DNA from: Aquimarina sp. Aq78 | GTDB lineage: Bacteria > Bacteroidota > Bacteroidia > Flavobacteriales > Flavobacteriaceae | DNA: 64,000 nt | Reading direction: 5' to 3' | Assembly (NCBI RefSeq): GCF_900299525.1 | Contig: NZ_OMKA01000001.1 | Coordinates: 961,991 to 1,025,990 of the forward strand | Shown here: piece after piece, positions 20,313 to 28,842 of the stretch | Position numbering within the stretch: the stretch's first letter is position 1 | Layout of the letters: each line of letters opens with the position of its first letter | Position numbers and translations under genes: made by a program | The notes under the pieces: generated by a model | Told to the model about the DNA's origin: nothing | The model's input: the letters and a program-made list of their open reading frames with translations, nothing else | Databases searched by the model: none

Positions 20313-21020
20313 GTGGAGCAATCTCAATTAAAATGTGCGGTAGTAGATGATTCCCGCCTCCAAAGACTAGCTATTGTAAAGCTAATAGACGAACATTCTT
20401 CACTAGAATTAGTGGCTGAGTGGAATAATGCTATTGAGACAAAAAATGGTTTACTCGATACTCAAGTGGACTTATTATTCTTAGATATTGAAATGCCAAT
20501 CCTTACTGGCTTTGATCTTTTGGATGATTTAGAGAATAAACCTCATATTATTTTTGTCACAGGAAAAACGAAATATGCATTTAAAGCTTTCGACTATGAT
20601 GCAATAGATTATTTAAGAAAACCATTAAAAAAAGATCGTTTTAATGCTGCTGTTGATAAAGCTCTTAGCATGTCCCGTATAGGAGGAGAAAATGCTATTG
20701 TAGAAGATGACGATTATATTTTTGTAAAGAGTAATCTGAAAAAAAGGAAAATCTTTCTTAATCAATTAAAATACGTAGAAGCTTTAGGAGATTATGTGAA
20801 GCTTATAATGGAAGAAGGTGATCCTATTGTTGTTTTAGCTACAATGAAATCTTTTGAAGCACAACTACCTAGTGATCGTTTTTTAAGAATTCACAAGTCT
20901 TATATTGTGAATCTGGATAAGGTAGAGCGTTATAATAGTCGTAATATAGAAATTGCGGATGAGAAAATACCGCTTAGCAGACATAAAAAACATTCTTTGA
21001 TAGAAGCTTTGAATAACTAG
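20313..21020 (+). CDS. LytTR-family response regulator
   Basis: The 235-residue regulator has a receiver domain (residues 6-120) with acidic residues in VVDDSRLQR, phospho-acceptor Asp58 in LLFLDIEMP and conserved Lys103 in YLRKPLKKDR. A LytTR DNA-binding domain follows (about 135-232; FLRIHKSYIVNLDKVERYNSRNIEI is typical). The start is a GTG at 20313. No LytS-type kinase is adjacent, so it is an orphan in this window. Its stop overlaps the end of the convergent priA gene by 4 bases, so there is no room for a terminator. Confidence 0.93.
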   Translation: MEQSQLKCAVVDDSRLQRLAIVKLIDEHSSLELVAEWNNAIETKNGLLDTQVDLLFLDIEMPILTGFDLLDDLENKPHIIFVTGKTKYAFKAFDYDAIDYLRKPLKKDRFNAAVDKALSMSRIGGENAIVEDDDYIFVKSNLKKRKIFLNQLKYVEALGDYVKLIMEEGDPIVVLATMKSFEAQLPSDRFLRIHKSYIVNLDKVERYNSRNIEIADEKIPLSRHKKHSLIEALNN

Positions 21021-23470
21021 TAGTTATCTACATTAATTATAACTCTTACTCCTGAAAATTCTTTTATACTTTTAAAAGAAGTGTTGATTTTTCTTATCAC
21101 TTCTTTTGTTTTATTTAAAGATTGACCTTGTGGTATTTTTATAACTATATTTTTATGATATTGATTTCGTATTCTTGAGACAGGAGGAAACTCTGGACCC
21201 AGAACATTTTCATTAAATACGTTTCTAAAAGATCTAGCTAACCAGTTTGTAGCTTCATTTACCTTATTATAGTCCTTATGTTTACCTGTAATCTTTATTG
21301 TTTTATAAAAAGGAGGGTATTTATATTGATGTCTTTCTTCGATTTGATCTCTATACATTCCAGAATAATCATTAACAGATACTTGTTGTAAAATCTGATG
21401 AAAAGGATTGTATGTTTGGATCAAAACTTTACCTCTTTTTTTGGTTCTACCTGCTCGACCTGCTACCTGCTGCATTAATTGAAAACTACGTTCATGCGCT
21501 CTAAAATCGGGAAAATTAAGCAGGTTATCTGCATTCATTATACCGACTAAGCTTACATTTCTAAAATCCAATCCTTTAGAGAGCATTTGTGTACCCACCA
21601 TAATATCAATATCTCCTTCTTCAAAACGGTTGATAATCTTTTCATATCCATGTTTTCCTCTGGTTGTATCCTGATCCATTCTTCCAATATTATGATCAGG
21701 AAAAAGCTCTTGCAACTCTTTCTCTATTTGCTCTGTTCCAAAACCTTTTGTAGTTAAATCAACACTATCACAAGCCATACATTTTTGTGGCATTGCAATA
21801 TGGTATCCACAGTAATGACATCGTAGCTGATTTCTAAAACTATGAAATGTAAGACTAACATCACAATTCGGACATTGAGGAGAGTGTCCACAAGTATTGC
21901 ACTCTACTACAGGAGAGTACCCTCTTCTGTTTTGAAAAAGAATAACTTGCTCTCCTTCTTTTAAAGCATCATGAATACCTGTTAACAAAGTATCACTAAA
22001 ATGCCCAGTCATTTCTTTTTTTCGATATTTTGTTTTTATATCCACCAAATTAATTTCTGGCATTAATACATCACCGTATCTTCTGGTCAATTGTACAAAT
22101 CCATATTTCTTTTGCTTAGCATTATAGTATGTTTCAAGAGCTGGAGTTGCAGATCCTAATACTACTTTGGCGCAAAACATTTTGGCTAAAACGATTGCTG
22201 TATCCCTGGCATGATATCTTGGAGCAGGGTCATATTGCTTAAAGGTGTTTTCGTGTTCTTCATCTACTATAATTAACCCCAAATTGGCAAATGGTAAAAA
22301 TATTGCTGATCTAGCACCAATAACCACCTGTGCTTTTGTCTTTTTTGTTTTTACATTATTCCATGCTTCTACTCTTTCATTAACAGAATACTTAGAGTGA
22401 TATACTGTGAGTTTCTCTCCAAAATATTCCTGTAATCGGGTAATGAGCTGTGTTGTTAACGCTATTTCTGGCAGTAGATACAATATCTGTTCTCCTTTCT
22501 GAATGACTTGCTCTATAAGTTTAACGTACACTTCTGTTTTACCAGATGAAGTAACTCCATGAAAAAGACATACATCTTTATCTTTAAAAGATTCCTTTAT
22601 TTCCTCATACGCCTTATCTTGATATTCATTAAGCTGTTTAGTATTTCCTGTCGTTTCTCCTGTATATTGAACACGATCGGTTTGCAAATGGTATTCGTCT
22701 AATATATTTTTATCAACTAATGCTCGTATTACAGCTGCAGAACTATTAGAAGCTTTTACAAGCTCACTTACCTTAATTGATTTGGTAGTTTGAGCCTGTA
22801 ATGTAAATAAATGCATCAACACCTCTCTCTGTTTAGGCGCTCTAGACATTGTATCTAATAAAACTCGTAGTGATTCTTCTTTATTATATTCTGTGTTTAA
22901 CCGAATATATCGTACTATTTTAGGCTTATATTGCTCATATATTTCTTCCTGAACCGTAATAACTTCTTTTTCTATTAATCGTTTTATGACAGGTAGTACA
23001 TTTTTTTTACTAACAATATTCATCACTTCTTGTATACGAAGTAAGCTCTGATACTGTAATGCTTCATAAATCAGAAACTCATCATCTTTTAACAAGGATT
23101 CGTCAAAAAGAGATTTTTCATTTTTTAGAATTATAGTTTCACTTTCTAGTAAGAAGGCTCCAGGAAGAGCAGCTCTCATTACTTCTCCTTTTGTGCACAT
23201 ATAATAGTTAGAAATCCAAGACCATAGCTCTAACTGATGTTGAGTAACTATTGGTGATTCATCAAGAATATGTTCTATTTCTTTAGCTTCATATACCAAA
23301 GGAGGGTTTTGATGTATCTTTGTTACCAGAGCAGCATACACCTTACTTTTCCCAAATTGAACAGCTACCCGCATTCCTGGTTGCAAAAAAGTAGCTTCAG
23401 TTTTATTAATACTATAGGTAAACTCTTTATCAAGAGGTATAGGAAGAATTACATTTATAAAGTATGACAT
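21017..23470 (-). CDS. priA: Primosomal protein N' (replication restart helicase PriA)
   Basis: The 817-residue DEAH-type 3'-5' helicase restarts stalled replication forks. It has an N-terminal 3'BD (YFINVILPIPLDKEFTYSI), Walker A GVTSSGKTE, motif II VDEEHE, and the PriA zinc site with eight Cys (CNTCGHSPQCPNCDVSLTFH, then CHYCGYHIAMPQKCMAC). Helicase motifs V and VI follow (VGTQMLSKGLDF, QQVAGRAGR). The frame is also open two codons upstream from a TTG; I chose the ATG at 23470 because it gives the standard MSYFINVILP start. A 4-base tail overlap joins it to the LytTR gene. Confidence 0.97.
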   Translation of the reverse strand: MSYFINVILPIPLDKEFTYSINKTEATFLQPGMRVAVQFGKSKVYAALVTKIHQNPPLVYEAKEIEHILDESPIVTQHQLELWSWISNYYMCTKGEVMRAALPGAFLLESETIILKNEKSLFDESLLKDDEFLIYEALQYQSLLRIQEVMNIVSKKNVLPVIKRLIEKEVITVQEEIYEQYKPKIVRYIRLNTEYNKEESLRVLLDTMSRAPKQREVLMHLFTLQAQTTKSIKVSELVKASNSSAAVIRALVDKNILDEYHLQTDRVQYTGETTGNTKQLNEYQDKAYEEIKESFKDKDVCLFHGVTSSGKTEVYVKLIEQVIQKGEQILYLLPEIALTTQLITRLQEYFGEKLTVYHSKYSVNERVEAWNNVKTKKTKAQVVIGARSAIFLPFANLGLIIVDEEHENTFKQYDPAPRYHARDTAIVLAKMFCAKVVLGSATPALETYYNAKQKKYGFVQLTRRYGDVLMPEINLVDIKTKYRKKEMTGHFSDTLLTGIHDALKEGEQVILFQNRRGYSPVVECNTCGHSPQCPNCDVSLTFHSFRNQLRCHYCGYHIAMPQKCMACDSVDLTTKGFGTEQIEKELQELFPDHNIGRMDQDTTRGKHGYEKIINRFEEGDIDIMVGTQMLSKGLDFRNVSLVGIMNADNLLNFPDFRAHERSFQLMQQVAGRAGRTKKRGKVLIQTYNPFHQILQQVSVNDYSGMYRDQIEERHQYKYPPFYKTIKITGKHKDYNKVNEATNWLARSFRNVFNENVLGPEFPPVSRIRNQYHKNIVIKIPQGQSLNKTKEVIRKINTSFKSIKEFSGVRVIINVDNY

Positions 23471-23560
23471 TACCAATTATAACAAAATTCGGAATAGTTT
23501 AGTGTAAAACAACAAAAATACAAGTTTAACCCATAGAATGAAGTTTAATTTTTAAGAATA

Positions 23561-23593
23561 AAAAAAGTCCGATTTAATTAACAAATCGGACTT
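23561..23593 (-). terminator. Intrinsic terminator after first chalcone-isomerase-like gene
   Basis: AAGTCCGATTT (23565-23575) and AAATCGGACTT (23583-23593) form a perfect 11-base stem with a 7-base loop. On the minus strand it is followed by a T-run, 24 bases after the stop codon. Confidence 0.85.
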
Positions 23594-23616
23594 ACTATTA
23601 TATATGCTTGTATTCC

Positions 23617-24183
23617 TTATTTACTCAACCCTAACATTCCACCTTTAATAAGTTTGCAAGCAGGCTCATTTCCTAACCAGATCTTAAATAGGGCGTATTT
23701 AAAATCTCTTCCTTTTATAAAACCAAGCTCTTCACCATTTTTATAGGTTTTAATTCCTTTTCCTTTGATGTATACTAAATCAAAATAATCATTAATCTGC
23801 ATTGGCGAAGTAAATAATTTTAAGAACTTTTCGATTCTAACATCTAAGGTTTGGGTATTACCAAACATTGCGTCATCAAAGCCTTTTCTAAAAACCTTAA
23901 CCATTCGCTTATTTGTTACTTTCTTAGATACTATATTTAAACGAATAGACATACTCTCATCAGAATCCAAGACTACTCCCGGGTCATTATATTTTTTCTT
24001 GGTATACAGACCTCCCGAATAGGTATCAAACCCAAGAATGCTTCTCATTCCTGCTCCATTTAATGATAGCTCTTCTCCGTCAAAACTAACTTTATAAGGT
24101 AATACAATATCCCCTACTCTTACCTGCGCCATCGCGAAGGTAGATATAAGAGCTACAATTGTTAATGTAATTATTTTTTTCAT
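23617..24183 (-). CDS. Secreted chalcone isomerase-like protein, copy 1
   Basis: The 188-residue exported protein (signal peptide ending FAMAQ) resembles the chalcone-isomerase-like family (Chalcone_3 type) by VRVGDIVLPYKVSFDGEELSLNGAGMRSILGFDTYSGGLYTKKK, an internal MSIRLNIVSKKVTNKRMVKVFRKGF helix, and the tail YALFKIWLGNEPACKLIKGGMLG. Bacterial members usually lack the plant enzyme's activity and may bind lipids. It is one of three paralogues at 23617-26112 that share the block FKYALFKIWLGxEPA. It has its own terminator downstream. Confidence 0.82.
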   Translation of the reverse strand: MKKIITLTIVALISTFAMAQVRVGDIVLPYKVSFDGEELSLNGAGMRSILGFDTYSGGLYTKKKYNDPGVVLDSDESMSIRLNIVSKKVTNKRMVKVFRKGFDDAMFGNTQTLDVRIEKFLKLFTSPMQINDYFDLVYIKGKGIKTYKNGEELGFIKGRDFKYALFKIWLGNEPACKLIKGGMLGLSK

Positions 24184-24297
24184 GGTTTAGATTTTTTAAA
24201 TTTCAAGGAGTTAGTCCTAAATCTTTAAAAACCTAACCAAAAGAATTGTTAAAATTTATAATTTGATAAATTTTAAAAAGGAAATAGGTCTTATATA

Positions 24298-24741
24298 TTA
24301 TACTCGAATCCACTTTTGTGTTCTATATAAAAAAGCTATATATCCTCGCACATTAAGTACATTTGGGCTATCCTCATCAATCCAGATTTTACATCGGTAT
24401 ATTTTGCCATTCTCTGGATCCATAATAGTTCCATCTTCATACTGATTCCCATCTTTTTCAAGTTCTTTGATAATCACCATTCCCTCTATAGGCTTATTAT
24501 AGTCACTGCCTTTACATTCGATACATAACTTATTTCTTTCTGCTTCATCTAATACCTGTAGAATCTTCCCAAACAGTTTGTTTCCTTTCTTATAAATTTC
24601 TACGATAGATCTCGGCTCTCCTGTATTATCATCAATAGTTTTCCATTGCCCTACTATTTGTTGTTGTTGTTGTGCATTTACTGTTGTCGATATTAGTAAT
24701 ATTGCTACAAAAAGAATTTTGCAAAAACTGATAACTTTCAT
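24298..24741 (-). CDS. DUF2147-family secreted protein
   Basis: The 147-residue protein has a signal peptide (FVAILLISTTVNAQ), then a QQQQQ tract and the DUF2147 pattern: IVGQWKTIDDNTGEPRSIVEIYKKGNKLFGKI, two Cys in KLCIECKGSDYNKPIEGMVII, and GTIMDPENGKIYRCKIWID. DUF2147 proteins are small periplasmic or outer-membrane-associated beta-barrels of unknown role. It sits between two chalcone-isomerase-like paralogues, on the same strand. Confidence 0.82.
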   Translation of the reverse strand: MKVISFCKILFVAILLISTTVNAQQQQQIVGQWKTIDDNTGEPRSIVEIYKKGNKLFGKILQVLDEAERNKLCIECKGSDYNKPIEGMVIIKELEKDGNQYEDGTIMDPENGKIYRCKIWIDEDSPNVLNVRGYIAFLYRTQKWIRV

Positions 24742-24788
24742 GATAATTTGTGTTTATTAATCCTAAGATAAAAAAATATGACAAAAAC

Positions 24789-24820
24789 AAAAAGCTACCG
24801 ATTAAAACCGGTAGCTTTTT
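24789..24820 (-). terminator. Intrinsic terminator after second chalcone-isomerase-like gene
   Basis: AAAAAGCTACCG (24789-24800) and CGGTAGCTTTTT (24809-24820) form a perfect 12-base stem. On the minus strand the T-run TTTTTGTTTTTG follows, 24 bases after the stop codon. Confidence 0.87.
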
Positions 24821-24844
24821 ACTTATTATTTTAATGGTATTAGG

Positions 24845-25408
24845 TTATTGTATTCCTAACATTCCATTTTTAATTTCTTCACTTGCTGGTTCATCTCCAA
24901 GCCAAATTTTAAATAAAGCATATTTAAAATCACGCCCCTTGATTACTCCAAGTTCTTTTTCGTTTTTAAAAGCAGTTACTCCTTTGTCTTTAATATATAC
25001 TATATCAAAAACATCGTTCTTTACTATAGCTTCAGAGAAAAAACTAATAAATTTATTTATTCTTTTATCTAGTGCTTTTGTATTACCAAAAGTGGCTCTA
25101 TTAAAACCATCTTTTACTGCTTTTATCATTTTCTTTTGTGTAACAAAACCAGAGACAATATTCAATTTTATAGCCATCGTTTCATTTGCATCAAGGATTT
25201 CTTTAGGGTCTTTGCTCTTTTTTGTTAAATAAAGTCCTCCTGCATACATATCAATCCAAAGCACTTTTCTCATTCCGGCACCATTTAATTTCAAATCGGT
25301 ATCACCAAAATTCTCTTCATAAGGCAAAATAGCTTTACCAACCCTAATTTGGGCAGTAGCAGCAGACAGGGAAATTAGTGCTAGCAGTACTAAAGTAATT
25401 TTTTTCAT
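24845..25408 (-). CDS. Secreted chalcone isomerase-like protein, copy 2
   Basis: The 187-residue paralogue starts at the ATG at 25408 (MKKITLVLLALISLSAATAQ). An upstream in-frame ATG would add 20 residues before the signal peptide, and that longer form runs into the promoter. The body shows the same blocks as copy 1 (IRVGKAILPYEENFGDTDLKLNGAGMRKVLWIDMYAGGLYLTKK, TMAIKLNIVSGFVTQKKMIKAVKDGF, FKYALFKIWLGDEPASEEIKNGMLG). It has its own promoter (25466-25494) and terminator, so the paralogues are separate transcription units. Confidence 0.83.
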   Translation of the reverse strand: MKKITLVLLALISLSAATAQIRVGKAILPYEENFGDTDLKLNGAGMRKVLWIDMYAGGLYLTKKSKDPKEILDANETMAIKLNIVSGFVTQKKMIKAVKDGFNRATFGNTKALDKRINKFISFFSEAIVKNDVFDIVYIKDKGVTAFKNEKELGVIKGRDFKYALFKIWLGDEPASEEIKNGMLGIQ

Positions 25409-25465
25409 TATAACTAAAGGTATTTGGGGTATTAATATTTGTTTATACTTATTTTTTAAAGCGCA

Positions 25466-25494
25466 CAAATATAAAAAATATTATGCACGCACAA
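25466..25494 (-). promoter_or_regulatory. Promoter of second chalcone-isomerase-like gene
   Basis: On the minus strand TTG (25494-25492) is followed after 18 bases by TATATTTG (25473-25466), close to the Bacteroidota TTTG-N19-TAnnTTTG consensus, 57 bases before the ATG at 25408. It argues against the longer start at 25468, which would lie inside the -7 element. Confidence 0.5.
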
Positions 25495-25551
25495 CATCCT
25501 GAAATACATTTACTTAATTTTTTAACAAAAATACGATTATATCCTATTGGT

Positions 25552-26112
25552 TTAACTACCAAGCATTTCTTTTTTAAGCCCTTTATCTGCTGGTTTATTT
25601 CCTAACCAGATACCAAAAAGTGCTTTTTTAAAATCTAACCCCTTGACGTATCCTTTTTCTTTACCATCTTTATAGATTACACTTCCTTTTCCCTTTTCAT
25701 ATACCATATCATACACCTGATCTACTTCAATTTCATTATTAATAAAGCCAATAAATTTTTCTATTCTTTCGTTATAAGCCTCCATATTTCCGTTAGTTGA
25801 TTTTTTAAACCCTTCACGTAAAGCATTAGCCATTTTACTTCTAGACATCATACCAGAAAGAATATGCAACTTAATTGCCATAGTTTCATCTGCTTTAGCT
25901 ATTGCACTGGCATTACTACTTTTTTTCTTAAGATATAATGCTCCTGCATAAATATCAAAAAAGAATTTTTCTCTAAGGCCTCCTCCATTAATCGTTAAAT
26001 CTTCTCCATTAAATTTTACTGTATTAGGTAATGTAGCATCCCCAATTTTGGTTTGAGCCTGTGTAGATACAATAGTAAAAAAGGCAACAAATAATATACT
26101 TAGTTTTTTCAT
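25552..26112 (-). CDS. Secreted chalcone isomerase-like protein, copy 3
   Basis: The 186-residue paralogue has a signal peptide (MKKLSILFVAFFTIVSTQAQ) and the family blocks TKIGDATLPNTVKFNGEDLTINGGGLREKFFFDIYAGALYLKKK and FKKALFGIWLGNKPADKGLKKEMLGS. It is the most divergent of the three copies (GGG instead of GAGM, KKALFGIW instead of KYALFKIW). It lies 33 bases downstream of the YihY gene on the same strand, so it may be cotranscribed with yihY and nadC. Confidence 0.82.
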   Translation of the reverse strand: MKKLSILFVAFFTIVSTQAQTKIGDATLPNTVKFNGEDLTINGGGLREKFFFDIYAGALYLKKKSSNASAIAKADETMAIKLHILSGMMSRSKMANALREGFKKSTNGNMEAYNERIEKFIGFINNEIEVDQVYDMVYEKGKGSVIYKDGKEKGYVKGLDFKKALFGIWLGNKPADKGLKKEMLGS

Positions 26113-26145
26113 TTTAAAAATTATTAGAAATCTATATTAGTGAAA

Positions 26146-27069
26146 TTATGTATTAAAATTCTTTCTTAATTGATTTAATGATGCATTTAGTTCAAAACCC
26201 AGCAGTACTAAATTAGCATTAAGCCATATATATAGCATTAATATCAACATTGCTCCAATCGAACCGTACAATTGATTATAATTTGAGAAATTATCAATAT
26301 ATATCCCAAACAGATATGTTGTGATTATAATCAAAAAGGTAGTCATAAATGCTCCCGGTGAAAAGAACTTATTCTGTTTTCCTTCTGAAGTACCGAAATA
26401 AAATAAAGTAGCTATGATCACAAATATCATAAAAACAAATAATGCATATTTACCCAAAGTTAACCAAAAAACAGTATCATCGACAACACCCATTTTATTT
26501 AAATCATCTACTAAATACGAAAAGTATAAAGTTCCTATAACCGTAATTAACAATAACGATGCCACGATAATTGACACTCCCAGCGCTACTACATATTGCC
26601 TTACAAAATTTCTATTTAGAGTTACATGATAAGAGTATTCAAAACCAGAAAAAACTGCATTAACTCCATTGGTCATAAAAAGTATAGATAGTACAAAAAC
26701 AGTGGATAGTAGTCCTCCTCGGGGATTAGATGCTATATCTTCGAATATCCCAGAGAAAAAATCTGAAGATTGATTCGGTAATGCTCCTTTAATAAATTCG
26801 AAAAAATTCTCCTCAAACCCGTCTATTGGTACATAGGGAATCAAATTAAGAAGAAATAATAAGAATGGAAACAGAGAAAGGAAAAAACTCCATGATATCG
26901 CACTGGCTCTAGCCGAAAAAGTACCTTTTATAATCCCGATAACATAGATTTCTATTAGATCGTATATCGATAATCCTTCAAAACCAGGAAGAATAAGTTT
27001 CTTCCCTATTTTGACCAATATATTGATCACAGGAATCTTGTTAAGCTTATCTTCTACGGGTTTTGACAT
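26146..27069 (-). CDS. YihY/BrkB-family inner membrane protein
   Basis: The 307-residue protein has about six membrane segments with the family features ASAISWSFFLSLFPFLLFLLNLIPYVP near the N-terminus and YGSIGAMLILMLYIWLNANLVLLGFELNASL near the C-terminus. This is the YihY/UPF0761 (formerly called ribonuclease BN) family of inner membrane proteins with no settled function; the RNase BN label is known to be wrong. It follows nadC by 3 bases, indicating one operon. Confidence 0.93.
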   Translation of the reverse strand: MSKPVEDKLNKIPVINILVKIGKKLILPGFEGLSIYDLIEIYVIGIIKGTFSARASAISWSFFLSLFPFLLFLLNLIPYVPIDGFEENFFEFIKGALPNQSSDFFSGIFEDIASNPRGGLLSTVFVLSILFMTNGVNAVFSGFEYSYHVTLNRNFVRQYVVALGVSIIVASLLLITVIGTLYFSYLVDDLNKMGVVDDTVFWLTLGKYALFVFMIFVIIATLFYFGTSEGKQNKFFSPGAFMTTFLIIITTYLFGIYIDNFSNYNQLYGSIGAMLILMLYIWLNANLVLLGFELNASLNQLRKNFNT

Positions 27070-27072
27070 ATA

Positions 27073-27930
27073 TTATACAGCTTTCAGACTCAAATCCAGA
27101 TTATAAACAGAATGTGTTAGCGCACCGCTGCTAATATAATCTACTCCACATTCTGCATATTTACGAACAGTTTCTTCATTAATTCCTCCACTGGATTCGG
27201 TAAGACACGAATCACCAATTAATTCCACAGCTTTTCGAGTATCTTCATAATTAAAATTATCAATCAATATTCGATACACTCCTGGTGTTTGAAGTATTTC
27301 TTTGATCTCATTAAGATCTCGGGCTTCAACAATAATTTTAAGATCAAGGTTTTGGTCAGAAAGATATTGTTTAGTCTTTACTATAGCTTTGGTAATTCCC
27401 CCGGCAAAATCGATATGGTTATCTTTTAGCATTACCATATCATATAATGCAAACCGATGATTCTCTCCTCCTCCAATCTTTACCGCCCATTTTTCTATTG
27501 CTCGTATTCCCGGAGTTGTTTTTCGAGTATCTAGAATCTTTGTTCCTGTACCATCCAAAAGAGTAACAAAATGATTTGTTTTGGTAGCAATTGCACTCAT
27601 TCGTTGCATGGCATTAAGTACTAATCGTTCTGCTTTGAGGATAGACTGTGAACTTCCTGAAACATAAAAAGCTACATCTCCGTATTTAACACGAGATCCA
27701 TCTTCTAGTACAGTCTCAATTTTTATATTTGGATCTACATAATTAAACACGCTCTTGGCAAAATCTACTCCCGCCAGGATACCTTCGTCCTTAACTAAAA
27801 GTTTTGCTTTTCCGGTGGTGGATTCTGGAATACAAGCTAATGAACTATGATCACCATCTCCTACATCTTCGCGTATGGCATTGGTAATTATCAAATCAAT
27901 TTCTTTATTGAATTGGGTTTTGCTAATCAT
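27073..27930 (-). CDS. nadC: Nicotinate-nucleotide pyrophosphorylase (carboxylating)
   Basis: The 285-residue enzyme converts quinolinate and PRPP to nicotinate mononucleotide, PPi and CO2 in de novo NAD synthesis. Family blocks are EDVGDGDHSS at the N-terminus, ILDTRKTTPGIRAIEKWAVKIGGGENHRFALYDMVMLKDNH in the active site (Arg, Lys and His residues binding quinolinate and PRPP), and IIVEARDLNEI, ILIDNF and ESSGGINEETVRKYAECGVDYISSGALTHS. Length is normal. nadA and nadB are not in the window. It is divergent from rlmH. Confidence 0.97.
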   Translation of the reverse strand: MISKTQFNKEIDLIITNAIREDVGDGDHSSLACIPESTTGKAKLLVKDEGILAGVDFAKSVFNYVDPNIKIETVLEDGSRVKYGDVAFYVSGSSQSILKAERLVLNAMQRMSAIATKTNHFVTLLDGTGTKILDTRKTTPGIRAIEKWAVKIGGGENHRFALYDMVMLKDNHIDFAGGITKAIVKTKQYLSDQNLDLKIIVEARDLNEIKEILQTPGVYRILIDNFNYEDTRKAVELIGDSCLTESSGGINEETVRKYAECGVDYISSGALTHSVYNLDLSLKAV

Positions 27931-28071
27931 ATTGAATGGTTATTTTTGCTAATGTAAAAAAAGAAGTCGGAAGTACGAAGTGAGAAGCACATCGTATTTT
28001 TATTTACTTTACACCATAAATCTAAGTTTCACCTGGTTTTTGAGTAGAAATTACTACAATATTAAATACAC

Positions 28072-28545
28072 ATGAATATTAAATTACTTGCCGTAGGCAA
28101 AACAGACGACAAACAACTCAATGACCTTATCAATAACTATATCAAAAGGTTACAGTTTTATATTAAATTTAGTTTTGAAATCATTCCCGATATTAAGAAT
28201 GCAAAAAATCTTAGTGAATCTCAACAAAAAGAAAAAGAAGGGAAATTAATTCTTAATCACGTCGAAAATTCTGATGTATTGGTATTATTAGATGAAAATG
28301 GAAAGCAATATGATTCTGTACTATTTTCTGAAGTATTGCAAAAACATATGAATAGCGGGATTAAACAATTAATTTTTGCAATAGGAGGCCCTTATGGGTT
28401 TAGCCCAGAAGTGTATAGTAGAGCTAATAGCAAACTATCATTATCCAAAATGACATTTTCGCATCAAATGATACGTTTATTTTTTGTAGAACAATTATAT
28501 CGTGGATTTACCATTTTAAAAAATGAACCTTACCATCATCGATAA
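28072..28545 (+). CDS. rlmH: 23S rRNA pseudouridine-1915 N3-methyltransferase
   Basis: The 157-residue SPOUT methyltransferase modifies pseudouridine 1915 in helix 69 of 23S rRNA. It has the typical MNIKLLAVGKTDDKQLNDLINNYIKRL start, the SAM-binding knot IFAIGGPYGFS, and the C-terminal LSLSKMTFSHQMIRLFFVEQLYRGFTILKNEPYHH. The stop codon lies in the right arm of a hairpin (GAACCTTA at 28525-28532 with TAAGGTTC at 28543-28550). Confidence 0.97.
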   Translation: MNIKLLAVGKTDDKQLNDLINNYIKRLQFYIKFSFEIIPDIKNAKNLSESQQKEKEGKLILNHVENSDVLVLLDENGKQYDSVLFSEVLQKHMNSGIKQLIFAIGGPYGFSPEVYSRANSKLSLSKMTFSHQMIRLFFVEQLYRGFTILKNEPYHHR

Positions 28546-28597
28546 GGTTCATAGTACTTTACAATTATAATTTTCTCATATTCCTACTGTATTTTAA

Positions 28598-28831
28598 TTA
28601 TTCTTTAATGATATCTTTAAAATCGTCAAACATATCTATCAGATCTTCTGTATTAGTAATAGAGATGTTAATCCTATAATAACCTTCTCCTGATTCATCT
28701 CCAGAATAACTAATAGACACTTTTGAGTTTGAAGTTGTTTGGGTATTGCTCAAAAAAAGAGTAAATACGAAGTATAATGTGCAAATGATTGTTTTTGTAA
28801 TTTTTGTTTTTTTTGATTGAACAAATAACAC
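28598..28831 (-). pseudogene. Decayed paralogue of the small secreted protein at 30743
   Basis: The frame encodes a shortened copy of the 140-residue neighbour at 30743-31165. Both share KTIIC, then SNSKVSISYS, GEG.YR.NISI.NTED and LIDMF.D.K.II. The copy lacks about 72 residues between two ED dipeptides (NTED joined directly to LIDMF). The position of the start ATG of the intact copy is ACA here (28798-28796), while the same upstream leader (GTTTTTTTTGATTGA, 28806-28820) is kept 7 bases before it. The nearest in-frame ATG is 33 bases further upstream. A start lost together with an internal deletion indicates a dead gene, though a short secreted product from the upstream ATG cannot be ruled out. 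Confidence 0.75.
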
Positions 28832-28842
28832 TTGCTCTTTTT

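Noticed and set aside
28525..28550. Hairpin at the end of rlmH as a terminator
   Set aside because: The stem includes the stop codon and lacks a T-run, so an intrinsic terminator is not supported.
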